Source: a virus
IMG/VR virus record: IMGVR_UViG_3300027503_000370
Location: 1-24,675 of that record
Length of the DNA: 24,675 bases
Reading direction: 5' to 3' (one strand)
The notes beneath the pieces are model-generated. The model saw only the letters and a list, made by a program, of their open reading frames with translations, was not told the DNA's origin and did not search any database. Position 1 is the first letter of the stretch. Each line of letters opens with the position of its first letter. A program made the translations under genes and the position numbers. Of the stretch, positions 15,352-21,099 are shown piece by piece.

Positions 15352-15519
15352 ATGTATAAAGCTCAATTCAAAAGAAAATCACCTTACGAGTCTTGGACAA
15401 CTATAGGAACCTATGGCAGCGAACAAGCTGCTATAAGTGCTGCCCTTCAATATAAAAATAAAGGTATGCTCCTAGTTAGAGTCACAGACAAGACGGGTGC
15501 TGTAATATACTCAAATTAA
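15352..15519 (+). CDS. Small hypothetical protein between nrdB and glutaredoxin, 55 aa
   Basis: A 55-codon frame begins MYKAQFKRKSPYESWTTIGT and ends VTDKTGAVIYSN before TAA. The pattern (basic start, Trp, Gly-Ser-Glu-Ala-Ala helix, then VRVTDKTGAVIYS strand) is that of a compact beta-alpha-beta mini-protein, as seen in small uncharacterised phage proteins. It fills the gap between nrdB (6 bases upstream) and the glutaredoxin gene (12 bases downstream) on the same strand, so it is probably real and co-transcribed. No Shine-Dalgarno sequence is evident. Function unknown. Confidence 0.65.
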   Translation: MYKAQFKRKSPYESWTTIGTYGSEQAAISAALQYKNKGMLLVRVTDKTGAVIYSN

Positions 15520-15531
15520 AGGAAACAAGAA

Positions 15532-15762
15532 ATGAAAGCGATTGTATGGAGTAAGTATCATTGCCCCTATTGCGATCAGGCCAAAGCATTGCTCACACAA
15601 AAGGGAATTGCATTTGAAGAACGCAAAATTGGAGACGGGTATTCAAAAGAGGATTTATTAGAAGCTGTGCCTACCGCACGTACAGTTCCACAGATCTTTT
15701 TAGACGAAGAATTAGTAGGCGGATTTACTGAATTAAAAGCGAGGTTAGCAAATGTTAATTGA
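15532..15762 (+). CDS. grxC: Glutaredoxin
   Basis: A 76-residue glutaredoxin, a thiol-disulfide oxidoreductase that can reduce NrdA. The dithiol site is CPYC at residues 11-14 (YHCPYCDQAK). TVPQIFL gives the cis-proline, and LVGGFTEL supplies the Gly-Gly of the glutathione site. Length is normal for a short glutaredoxin. AAAGGAAAC lies before the ATG. Its position downstream of nrdAB, as in T4-like phages, points to a dedicated RNR electron donor. The symbol is by family likeness; grxA or an unnumbered nrdC-like label would be as fair. Confidence 0.92.
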   Translation: MKAIVWSKYHCPYCDQAKALLTQKGIAFEERKIGDGYSKEDLLEAVPTARTVPQIFLDEELVGGFTELKARLANVN

Positions 15763-16042
15763 AAAAGGTGTAGCAGAAGGTGATGTTGTAACACTTAAAC
15801 TTACAAGTGGTGAGGAAATACTTGGAAAGTTAGTTGAGGACGGTGCTCTTTATATTAAATTAAATAGACCTATGGTCCTTACAGCAGGGCAACAAGGTCT
15901 TGGAATGGCTCCATATTTGTTTACTGCCAATCCAGATAGAGATGTACGCATTTTTAAAAATACAGTTGTTGTATTTGAGCCAACTCTTAAAGAGTTTTCT
16001 GACAGTTATATTCAAGGAACTACAGGTATTAAATTGGCTTAA
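15752..16042 (+). CDS. Small Sm/LSm-like barrel protein
   Basis: A 96-residue protein whose first half (GDVVTLKLTSGEEILGKLVE, then LYIKLNRPMVL) reads like an Sm/LSm-type SH3-like barrel, the fold of Hfq. The second half (VRIFKNTVVVFEPTLKEFSD) is not typical of Hfq. It may bind RNA, or simply use the fold for another purpose. It overlaps the glutaredoxin gene by 11 bases and is last in the RNR cluster. Its TAA lies in the late-like promoter for the M15 peptidase. Similar small proteins occur in T4-like phages without known function. Confidence 0.65.
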   Translation: MLIEKGVAEGDVVTLKLTSGEEILGKLVEDGALYIKLNRPMVLTAGQQGLGMAPYLFTANPDRDVRIFKNTVVVFEPTLKEFSDSYIQGTTGIKLA

Positions 16043-16045
16043 ATA
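16038..16045 (+). promoter_or_regulatory. T4-late-like promoter (CTTAAATA), predicted leaderless transcript
   Basis: It overlaps the preceding TAA. By T4 spacing (motif at -13 to -6) the transcript would begin at 16051, the A of the next ATG. Confidence 0.5.
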
Positions 16046-16050
16046 GTAGT

Positions 16051-17034
16051 ATGGCGAATTCTACAGTTAATCCGAGTCCAGCAGCAGGCAATAGTCCTAG
16101 CGGTCCTTATAGTCCTACTGCTCATACCCATCCGTATACCGCAATTACAGGGCTACGGTTTGACGGTAATGGTCGTGTTGAACCTACATACGATTCTAGC
16201 AATGTGTTTGCTAACGGTGTACCAATTGCATTGTATAATGCAAACGCAACTGACGGCAGCTTTTCCGCTCCAGCGGTTCCTAAGGTAACTGTAGTTGCCG
16301 CTGTGCAAAACGTAGAAGGCGACGAAGATAACACATCTGGTAAAAAGGAAGCTGATAGGTTCCTAGCAGAAGGTCGTATTACCAAAGACGACTACGCTAA
16401 AATAACAACAACTCCAACACCAAAGGGAGAAGGAGTTAAACCTGGTGCACCAAAGGCTGGAAAACCATCTGCGGAAGTAACAGGTGATATTAGTTATTCA
16501 ACAGTATTAACTCCGGGAGGAACTACTCTTGGAGCAATGATTAAAAATGTTACTTTTCCAAGAACTATTCAACAACTAGCGGACAACGTTAAAGGATTAC
16601 CTCCTCAGAGTATAGTTAACAATCTTGCTGCTCTTGCGTTGAATGTTGTAGAACCAATCAAAGCACATTATAAAAATGCGTTCTTAACCAACAGCTATAG
16701 ACACGGTTCGAATCAAGCACAACACGGTACTGGCCAGGCCTGCGATATACAGTTTAGAGGTGTGCCTGCTCATGATTATTTTGATATTGCTGTGTGGATT
16801 AGTAAAAACATTCCTTACGATCAGTTATTATTAGAATACCTACCAGGAAAGACTGTGTGGATACACATCAGTTATGCCATACCAGGTTTACCTTATGGTG
16901 GACAAACTGTTCGAGGAACTAAACCAATTAACGCTCTTGCAACATTAAACGGAGCGGCTGGAGGAAAATTTACTCCAAACTTACATCAGGACATTCTTGT
17001 CTCTGCATTACCTAACAAAGTAGTAGCTGCTTAA
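16051..17034 (+). CDS. Virion-type protein with M15-family peptidase domain
   Basis: A 327-residue protein. The N-terminus (GPYSPTAHTHPYTAITGLR) resembles the start of baseplate or spike proteins. A Lys/Pro/Gly-rich linker runs to about 150. From about 195 the C-terminal half carries the zinc-peptidase pattern of the M15 (VanY / D-Ala-D-Ala carboxypeptidase-like) family: SYRHGSNQAQHGTGQACDIQF gives the His-x6-Asp, and VWIHISYA gives the W-x-H ligand region. Such domains cut peptide stems in peptidoglycan. The lack of a signal peptide and the baseplate-like N-terminus favour a tail-associated lysin for entry, but an endolysin role is possible. It starts directly at its late-like promoter. Confidence 0.72.
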   Translation: MANSTVNPSPAAGNSPSGPYSPTAHTHPYTAITGLRFDGNGRVEPTYDSSNVFANGVPIALYNANATDGSFSAPAVPKVTVVAAVQNVEGDEDNTSGKKEADRFLAEGRITKDDYAKITTTPTPKGEGVKPGAPKAGKPSAEVTGDISYSTVLTPGGTTLGAMIKNVTFPRTIQQLADNVKGLPPQSIVNNLAALALNVVEPIKAHYKNAFLTNSYRHGSNQAQHGTGQACDIQFRGVPAHDYFDIAVWISKNIPYDQLLLEYLPGKTVWIHISYAIPGLPYGGQTVRGTKPINALATLNGAAGGKFTPNLHQDILVSALPNKVVAA

Positions 17035-17035
17035 T

Positions 17036-17446
17036 ATGAAAAAATTTCTTTGGACAACTCTAGGCTTCTTGTCTCTTGGCATGGCCTACATTGGAGTAAT
17101 AACTCCTGGCATTCCGTATTCACCGTTTGTGGTGTTTGCTGCTTACTGTTTCAGTAAAGGCAGTGAACGTATGCATCGATGGATATATAATCACAAGATC
17201 TTTGGACCATTCTTAACTAACTGGGGACAGAAACGTGTGTTCCCTACAAAGATGAAATTCTTTATGTTAGGTATGATGAGTCTAAGTTTAATTTTAATGT
17301 TTACAGGCGGAGTAAAACCAATTGGTATTATTAGTACTGCAATATTTATGGCCCTTGTTGCCGTTTGGGCTTGGCGTTTTCCTGGGAGTGTTGAAGAACA
17401 CCAAAGAAGAGTTGATAACAATGAAAGGATAGGATGGCTAAAATAA
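17036..17446 (+). CDS. DUF454 (YbaN-like) inner membrane protein
   Basis: A 136-residue membrane protein. MKKFLWTTLGFLSLGMAYIG begins the first membrane segment. It is followed by the family hallmark: an ITPGIPYSPF turn, AAYCFSKGSERMHRW, and HKIFGPFLTNW. Two more hydrophobic segments lie at about 77-95 and 98-115, then WRFPGS and a charged tail. This matches DUF454/YbaN, a widespread bacterial inner-membrane family of unknown function. It follows the M15 gene by one base and overlaps the next gene by 13. A role in lysis or in modifying the host membrane is possible but unproven. Confidence 0.82.
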   Translation: MKKFLWTTLGFLSLGMAYIGVITPGIPYSPFVVFAAYCFSKGSERMHRWIYNHKIFGPFLTNWGQKRVFPTKMKFFMLGMMSLSLILMFTGGVKPIGIISTAIFMALVAVWAWRFPGSVEEHQRRVDNNERIGWLK

Positions 17447-17691
17447 CCTTAGACGAATTAATTGATATTGCCTTTGCTCACGAAGAAGGCGACCCATTTG
17501 ATTGGGGTGCATTCAAACAAGGCAAAACAGAAGCAATGCGTATGATTGGTGCAAGTATCCTTGAACAATTTGATAAAGAAGATATCACTGACGCTGATCG
17601 ATTAATCCTATTAGCAACTATTACTAAATTAGTAACAGAGAATATGATCTTACATACAAAGATTATAGGAATGACAAAGAATGAAGTGTGA
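17434..17691 (+). CDS. Small conserved-type phage protein, 85 aa
   Basis: A helical acidic protein that begins MAKITLDELIDIAFAHEEGD and continues with a second pair of helices (ASILEQFDKEDITDADRLIL). No Cys, membrane segment or catalytic motif is visible. It overlaps both neighbours (13 and 11 bases), which supports translation. Family not recognised. Confidence 0.65.
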   Translation: MAKITLDELIDIAFAHEEGDPFDWGAFKQGKTEAMRMIGASILEQFDKEDITDADRLILLATITKLVTENMILHTKIIGMTKNEV

Positions 17692-17983
17692 ACAAGGTGA
17701 CATTGCCAAAATCATTATGAGCCTACGTCCTCAGAACATAGGCAAAACTGTTTTGGTAGAAAATTATATTGGACACTTTAAACAAGGTGAAGAATTTGAT
17801 TTTCGCGGCATTGTATGTAAGGCACAAATTACGGATCATTATTGGTGGATTAGTACCGACCACGGACTCCAAAATATGCTAGGCGATACGCCCAAAGCAT
17901 ACATCCCGGACACTTGGCTTGACCCATTACGTCCAAATAAACTTAGCCAAAAAGAAGAAGAAACTGTTGACCTAACTGCTTAA
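17681..17983 (+). CDS. Small beta-rich phage protein with a YIPDTWL motif
   Basis: A 100-residue protein. It begins MKCEQGDIAKIIMSLRPQNI, continues with a beta-barrel-like stretch (GKTVLVENYIGHFKQGEEFD) and ends its core with YIPDTWLDPL, a motif common in small phage and bacterial proteins of unknown function. The overall plan (GD-xA-xII, NxGK, W, YIPDxWLxPL) suggests an SH3-like or KOW-like barrel. It overlaps the upstream gene by 11 bases, and a tRNA gene follows 20 bases later. Function unknown. Confidence 0.65.
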   Translation: MKCEQGDIAKIIMSLRPQNIGKTVLVENYIGHFKQGEEFDFRGIVCKAQITDHYWWISTDHGLQNMLGDTPKAYIPDTWLDPLRPNKLSQKEEETVDLTA

Positions 17984-18003
17984 TGGCAGCATAATAAACG
18001 TAT

Positions 18004-18079
18004 GCGCTAGTAGCTTAGTGGCAGAGCCGGAGCTTCTAAACCTCTTGTGTCGTGGGTTCGATTCCCACCTAGCGCACCA
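18004..18079 (+). tRNA. tRNA; best fold gives anticodon CUA (amber), alternative tRNA-Arg(UCU)
   Basis: A full cloverleaf is visible. Acceptor GCGCTAG (18004-18010) pairs perfectly with CTAGCGC (18069-18075), followed by A and encoded CCA. The D-arm is 18013-18027; the T-arm is GTGGG/TTCGATT/CCCAC. With one base at position 26, the anticodon stem is 18029-18033 with 18041-18045: three Watson-Crick pairs, one G-U and one C-C mismatch. It encloses the loop TTCTAAA, so U33 is followed by CUA. Shifting the frame by one base to read UCU (Arg), which would suit the many AGA codons here, leaves only one or two good pairs. I therefore prefer CUA, but the mismatch keeps this uncertain. The tRNA is co-oriented between two small genes. 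Confidence 0.8.
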
Positions 18080-18089
18080 AAGGATTTAT

Positions 18090-18326
18090 ATGCAGTTTAA
18101 AACCAAAGAAGAAGCAGAAGCATTTATCCGTAAGATTATGGGTCCACCAAAACGTAGACTAGAAGGTGCTGAACACGATCGAGTTTGGTTAATGCTGCAA
18201 ATGACAGAACCAGTTAGAGAGACTAATAATCAACATAGCTGGTGTGCAGAATACAACATTGGCGGAATAATGTACGATGTGCATTATTTCCCAGAAGAAG
18301 ATCCATTTATAGAACAGTATCTATAA
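18090..18326 (+). CDS. Small phage protein, 78 aa
   Basis: I start this at the ATG at 18090, preceded by AAAGGA, because any earlier start would run through the tRNA. It begins MQFKTKEEAEAFIRKIMGPP and contains WLMLQMTEPVRETNN and a Tyr/His-rich end (YDVHYFPEEDPFIEQYL). A single Cys is present. It is a compact alpha/beta protein of unrecognised family. Its TAA lies within the next late-like promoter. Confidence 0.65.
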   Translation: MQFKTKEEAEAFIRKIMGPPKRRLEGAEHDRVWLMLQMTEPVRETNNQHSWCAEYNIGGIMYDVHYFPEEDPFIEQYL

Positions 18327-18400
18327 ATAGATGCGTGGGAAGGTCCCACAACCAACACTCTTTAAATGTTAGGTACTTAGAGTGTGTACCGTAAAAGGAG
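18322..18400 (+). promoter_or_regulatory. Exact TATAAATA promoter with two leader hairpins and strong ribosome site
   Basis: TATAAATA (18322-18329) places the start near 18335, the first base of a hairpin GTGGGA/TCCCAC (18335-18349), so the RNA would begin with a stem-loop. A second stem pairs ACACTCT (18355-18361) with AGAGTGT (18379-18385). AAGGAG (18395-18400) is eight bases before the ATG at 18409. The plan is the same as at 4133-4189 and suggests a stable, abundant late mRNA. Confidence 0.6.
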
Positions 18401-18408
18401 AAATCATG

Positions 18409-19173
18409 ATGTACGAAAGTAAAATGGCCGCCGCCATTAAAGTAAAAGGCAAAGTCCTAAGAGAATTCAAGGACACCGTTTATGTTCCGTTCGGATCAGA
18501 ATATTCAATACTACTTAAGAATCTACATACGACCCGTGCTGTCGTTAACGTATATATTGACGGTGACGATATGGTTCCTGGTGGGATTGTTATTAACGCT
18601 GGACAAGAAGTCGATCTCGAGCGATCAGTCAAAAACGGCAATCTCACAGAAGGCAACAAGTTCAAGTTCATCGAAAGAACAGGCTCAGTGGAGCAACACC
18701 GAGGTGCCAAACTTGAAGACGGATTGGTAAGAATCGAATTCCAATACGAACAGCCTGTTCGTCCAATTACCTGGACAACTAATACTGCCTATTACGGCGA
18801 TAATAAAATCTACCCACAAGGCGGAATTCTGCGTGGATCTACAGCAGATTGGGCTGCACCAGCAGGATCAGTAACCTGTTCTGCAACTATGGATAGTTAT
18901 AGTACAGCATCTGCTCAGGCATTTGTTAATCAAGTTAACGATGTTGGTATTACCGTTCCGGGTAGCAAGAGTGAGCAAAAGTTTACCACTACTTATGTAG
19001 GTGCATTAGAAAGTACTAAACATTCTATGGTGTTTAAGATTTTGGGTGGAGAAGCTGTTAAACAGGCAGTAACAGTCAAACACAAACCAAAATGTGTGAC
19101 CTGCGGTAAGCAGAACAAAGCTACCAGCAAATTTTGCCAAGAATGCGGTACAGCTCTTGAAATATTTGCATAA
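18409..19173 (+). CDS. Structural-type protein with C-terminal zinc ribbon
   Basis: ATG codons stand at 18406 and 18409; the second gives the better spacing from AAGGAG, so the protein is about 254 residues, starting MYESKMAAAIKVKGKVL. The N-terminal half is beta-rich (VYVPFGSEYSILLKNLHTTR; VNVYIDGDDMVPGGIVINAG; FKFIERTGSVEQHRGAKLED), a pattern I associate with a recurring phage protein of unknown function. A Ser/Ala/Thr-rich segment follows, and the end is a four-Cys zinc ribbon (CVTCGKQNK then FCQECGTAL). The strong late promoter and leader suggest abundant synthesis, perhaps a virion component. A zinc ribbon at the end of such a protein is unusual. Confidence 0.72.
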   Translation: MYESKMAAAIKVKGKVLREFKDTVYVPFGSEYSILLKNLHTTRAVVNVYIDGDDMVPGGIVINAGQEVDLERSVKNGNLTEGNKFKFIERTGSVEQHRGAKLEDGLVRIEFQYEQPVRPITWTTNTAYYGDNKIYPQGGILRGSTADWAAPAGSVTCSATMDSYSTASAQAFVNQVNDVGITVPGSKSEQKFTTTYVGALESTKHSMVFKILGGEAVKQAVTVKHKPKCVTCGKQNKATSKFCQECGTALEIFA

Positions 19174-19184
19174 AAATTGTAAAG

Positions 19185-19192
19185 TGTAAATA
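19185..19192 (+). promoter_or_regulatory. T4-late-like promoter (TGTAAATA)
   Basis: It precedes the GC-rich leader described next; the predicted start is near 19198. Confidence 0.4.
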
Positions 19193-19198
19193 AGTTTG

Positions 19199-19298
19199 CC
19201 GGACCTGTAACCATACTCCGGCTCCGCTGACGCGAAAACAGGATGGGCTGCGCTCACGGGGTTTGATAGTTTCCTGACACAAAAAAACTATCATTTTT
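19199..19298 (+). ncRNA. Candidate structured leader RNA ending in an intrinsic terminator
   Basis: This stretch is far more GC-rich than its surroundings. GCCGGA pairs with TCCGGC across about 13 bases near 19198-19222. GC-rich segments follow (CGCTGACGCG, GGGCTGCGCTCACGGGG). The end is a strong terminator: TGATAGTTT (19264-19272) pairs with AAACTATCA (19285-19293), followed by TTTTT. It lies between the zinc-ribbon gene and the gene with an early TAG, so it may be a small RNA or an attenuating leader. No known riboswitch consensus is recognised. Confidence 0.45.
19264..19298 (+). terminator. Rho-independent terminator in the leader of the amber-containing gene
   Basis: A nine-pair stem (19264-19272 with 19285-19293) is followed by five T residues. 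The ribosome site of the next gene (AAAGGA) begins within three bases, so this terminator must be leaky or regulated for that gene to be expressed. Confidence 0.75.
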
Positions 19299-19311
19299 AA
19301 AGGAAAATAAA

Positions 19312-19869
19312 ATGCAATAGATTGAATATGCTTGTAAGGATGTAGTGTTCCATTTTAATAAAAAACACTTAGAAGATGAGACCGTTCCGATGTGGGTCCT
19401 TAAAACACACGGTGAAACATTTTATGTCAATCACGTTGACGCACAAATGGCTTGGAGTACCAAAGAAACTCCTGACAACAGCCATACTAAAGGTAGCCTT
19501 AAGTTCAAAGAATGTTTGTTAACAATCAATGAACAGAACGAAGCTACATTATCAACTCTTTCACTTATAGATAAGATTCGTTTACGCAACCAAAAGTTGG
19601 GTATCACTCGCATCATTTTTAACTGGGGTGGTGCTATGCACAAGGCTCTGAGTAATAACGAGTTTAAACACAGTCCATTTAAGAATGTAGAAGGAGCCTG
19701 CGGCTCATCGTTTATTATCTGCGATCTACTAAAGAAAGAAGAAGCTACCTTAGCAGGACTCAAGTATCAGGGTTGGCGCATACTCAAACCAAACGAAGCT
19801 TATTATCAAGCCTATGATAAAAAAGGTACAATTTGGGAAGATGAAGATATTGACATTTATGAAGAATGA
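19312..19869 (+). CDS. Conserved-type phage protein with an in-frame amber at codon 3
   Basis: The frame reads ATG CAA TAG ATT GAA TAT and then stays open to TGA at 19867. The ATG is eight bases after a clear AAAGGA. The protein includes WVLKTHGETFYVNHVDAQMA and WSTKETPDNSHTKGSLKFKE, then a Tyr/Trp/Asp-rich end, in the style of conserved proteins of T4-like phages; function unknown. Three readings are possible: TAG is decoded, perhaps by the tRNA at 18004; translation starts at GTG 19345, which has AAGGA only four bases upstream and gives 174 residues; or the TAG is a mutation or sequencing error. The region IEYACKDVVFHF between TAG and the GTG looks like normal coding sequence, which favours the longer protein. 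Confidence 0.7.
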
Positions 19870-19871
19870 GT

Positions 19872-19879
19872 GTTAAATA
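19872..19879 (+). promoter_or_regulatory. T4-late-like promoter (GTTAAATA) before the tmRNA
   Basis: It lies just after the preceding TGA, and its predicted start (about 19885) is at the head of the tmRNA acceptor piece. Confidence 0.45.
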
Positions 19880-19882
19880 TAA

Positions 19883-20200
19883 GTTATTGCTGTATGAAGC
19901 AGAGAGAAAGGTATTCTGGACGCGGGTTCGACTCCCGCCTGGTCCACCAGAGAGAGCATTAGAGAACCGTTACTAAGGGCTTCGGCCGCGGCGTAGCAGA
20001 CGTCATACTAGTGTTCTCCCTAATGGGCCAGTCATGGTTTCGACAGGGTGATGAGTAACGAAGTGGACAGCTCGGGAATGTGAAACCCGTAGGGTTGGGG
20101 GAACTCGGCCGAAGAAGCAAAAAAAGTAAACGCAAACGATACACGTTTCGCATTAGCCGCTTAAGGCTTTGGGTAGCTATACCTCGAAACAGAAAATAGT
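19883..20200 (+). ncRNA. ssrA: Circularly permuted two-piece tmRNA
   Basis: tmRNA frees stalled ribosomes and tags the nascent protein. The order here is permuted: the acceptor piece comes first, with T-arm GCGGG/TTCGACT/CCCGC (19922-19938), CTGGTCC (19939-19945), A and CCA (to 19949). The coding piece starts at GGGCCAG (20025-20031), which pairs with CTGGTCC (one G-U), followed by the typical GGTTTCGACAGGG. The tag frame GCA AAC GAT at 20132 encodes ANDTRFALAA and ends TAA at 20164. A 75-base spacer (19950-20024) contains ATTAGAGAAC and GTTCTCCCTAAT, which pair imperfectly and would bring both ends together for processing. AUACC (20179-20183) can pair with GGUAU (19910-19914) as part of P2. 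The mature ends are estimates. Confidence 0.93.
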
Positions 20201-20225
20201 AAAGGCTACTTCGGTAGCCTTTTTT
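20201..20225 (+). terminator. Rho-independent terminator of the tmRNA
   Basis: AAGGCTAC and GTAGCCTT pair around a TTCG tetraloop, followed by a T-run. Confidence 0.9.
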
Positions 20226-20226
20226 C

Positions 20227-20279
20227 TTGACAACTGATCTAAAAGCATATATAGTTAACAATCAGTGTTAACACTGATT
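20227..20279 (+). promoter_or_regulatory. Consensus sigma70 promoter with a perfect 20-bp palindrome at the start site
   Basis: TTGACA (20227-20232) and TATAGT (20250-20255) are spaced by 17 bases. The expected start (about 20262) lies within AATCAGTGTTAACACTGATT (20260-20279), a perfect palindrome well placed as an operator for a dimeric repressor. The outer-membrane barrel gene begins at 20350 with AAGGAG upstream. Confidence 0.75.
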
Positions 20280-20349
20280 AAACTTCATCGTAGTGTTATT
20301 CACATTATCTACATAAAGTTAGACACACGATTACACATAAGGAGATTTT

Positions 20350-20901
20350 ATGAAGAAGTTAGTTATTGCCGCAGTTTTGGCAACAGTAGCAGGTATGGTA
20401 TCAGCAGCCGAAGTTCGTTTAGAAAGTCAGGATGCAAATGGTACTAACGGCACAGCAAGTCAACGTGTCTACGAGTTAGGCATTAAAGAATCTATTAACA
20501 ACAACTTTGCAGGTGATATTGTTGTTAAAAACTATCGAACAGATGGTACAGATGCTTTAGCAACACGTTATGAAGCTGGTCTAACAGCATCCACTAGTGT
20601 TGGCCTTGTATCACCATATGCTCGTGTAGCAGTCGGCGAAAAGCAAGTTAGCGGCGCAAGTGGATTCAGCTACTATTCTGTTGAACCAGGTGTTGCTGTT
20701 AAACAAGGTGCTGTTGGTGTTAGCCTAGGCTATCGCTTCCAGGATGCGTTTAGCAACAGTCAAAACGATACAACCCGTACTTGGCGTGCCAAACTTGGTT
20801 ACGATGTAACTAAGAATGACACCATTTATATTGGCTATGATCGTCAGCGTGGTGACAGTGATCAGAACATCACCAAAGTTGGTTTGATCCATCGTTTCTA
20901 A
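20350..20901 (+). CDS. Small outer-membrane beta-barrel protein
   Basis: The 183-residue precursor has a textbook signal peptide (MKKLVIAAVLATVAGMVSAA, cut after the Ala pair). The mature 163 residues alternate in the manner of an eight-stranded barrel (ELGIKESINNNFAGDIVVKN; YEAGLTASTSVGLVSPYARV; VGVSLGYRF; KVGLIHRF) and end in Phe, the outer-membrane assembly signal. Its loops are short and rich in Gly, Asn and Thr. It is read from a host-type promoter with a palindromic operator and closed by its own terminator, an independent unit. Possible roles are blocking receptor binding by other phages, or altering uptake. It is not a classical 16-strand porin. Confidence 0.83.
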   Translation: MKKLVIAAVLATVAGMVSAAEVRLESQDANGTNGTASQRVYELGIKESINNNFAGDIVVKNYRTDGTDALATRYEAGLTASTSVGLVSPYARVAVGEKQVSGASGFSYYSVEPGVAVKQGAVGVSLGYRFQDAFSNSQNDTTRTWRAKLGYDVTKNDTIYIGYDRQRGDSDQNITKVGLIHRF

Positions 20902-20920
20902 TTTCAATTAGAGCCTTATT

Positions 20921-20949
20921 GAAAGGACCTTAGGGTCCTTTCTATTTTT
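20921..20949 (+). terminator. Rho-independent terminator
   Basis: GAAAGGACC (20921-20929) pairs with GGTCCTTTC (20934-20942), followed by TATTTTT. It uses the same AAAGGACC/GGTCCTTT arms as the terminator at 5777-5799. Confidence 0.85.
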
Positions 20950-20952
20950 CAA

Positions 20953-21044
20953 AACGTTATTGATTTTTCCTATTAACGTTATTAAAAAATATTGTAAAAA
21001 AACCTATTAAAATGCTAGATTAATAGGATAATTAAATGTATAAT
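20953..21044 (+). promoter_or_regulatory. Control region of the ahpC operon
   Basis: TATAAT (21039-21044) is a clear -10. Upstream are two direct copies of AACGTTATT (20953 and 20975), 22 bases apart, about two helical turns, and an inverted repeat CCTATTAA/TTAATAGG (21003-21010 and 21020-21027) covering the weak -35. It does not match the OxyR spacing. A further small hairpin (AGGAC/GTCCT) lies in the leader near 21053-21066. Confidence 0.5.
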
Positions 21045-21099
21045 AGTTGTACAGGACAAAGGGTCCTATATAGTTTTCAACACACACAAGGAGAATGAA

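Noticed and set aside
18018-18089. An upstream extension of the 78-residue gene through the tRNA
   Set aside because: The extension would translate tRNA sequence. ATG 18090 has a good ribosome site right after the encoded CCA.
18327-18390. The leader hairpins at 18335-18385 as a glutamine riboswitch or a terminator
   Set aside because: No conserved riboswitch core is recognised and neither hairpin is followed by a T-run.
19950-20024. The tmRNA spacer as a phage attachment site
   Set aside because: No direct repeat of the tmRNA 3' end or integrase gene is seen in the window; the pairing arms are explained by two-piece tmRNA processing.
19959-20261. A minus-strand frame opposite the tmRNA
   Set aside because: It covers the structured tmRNA and its terminator and has no protein-like features.
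21003-21027. OxyR site before ahpC
   Set aside because: The CTAT and ATAG halves are 15 bases apart in place of the OxyR pattern, so only a generic inverted repeat is claimed.
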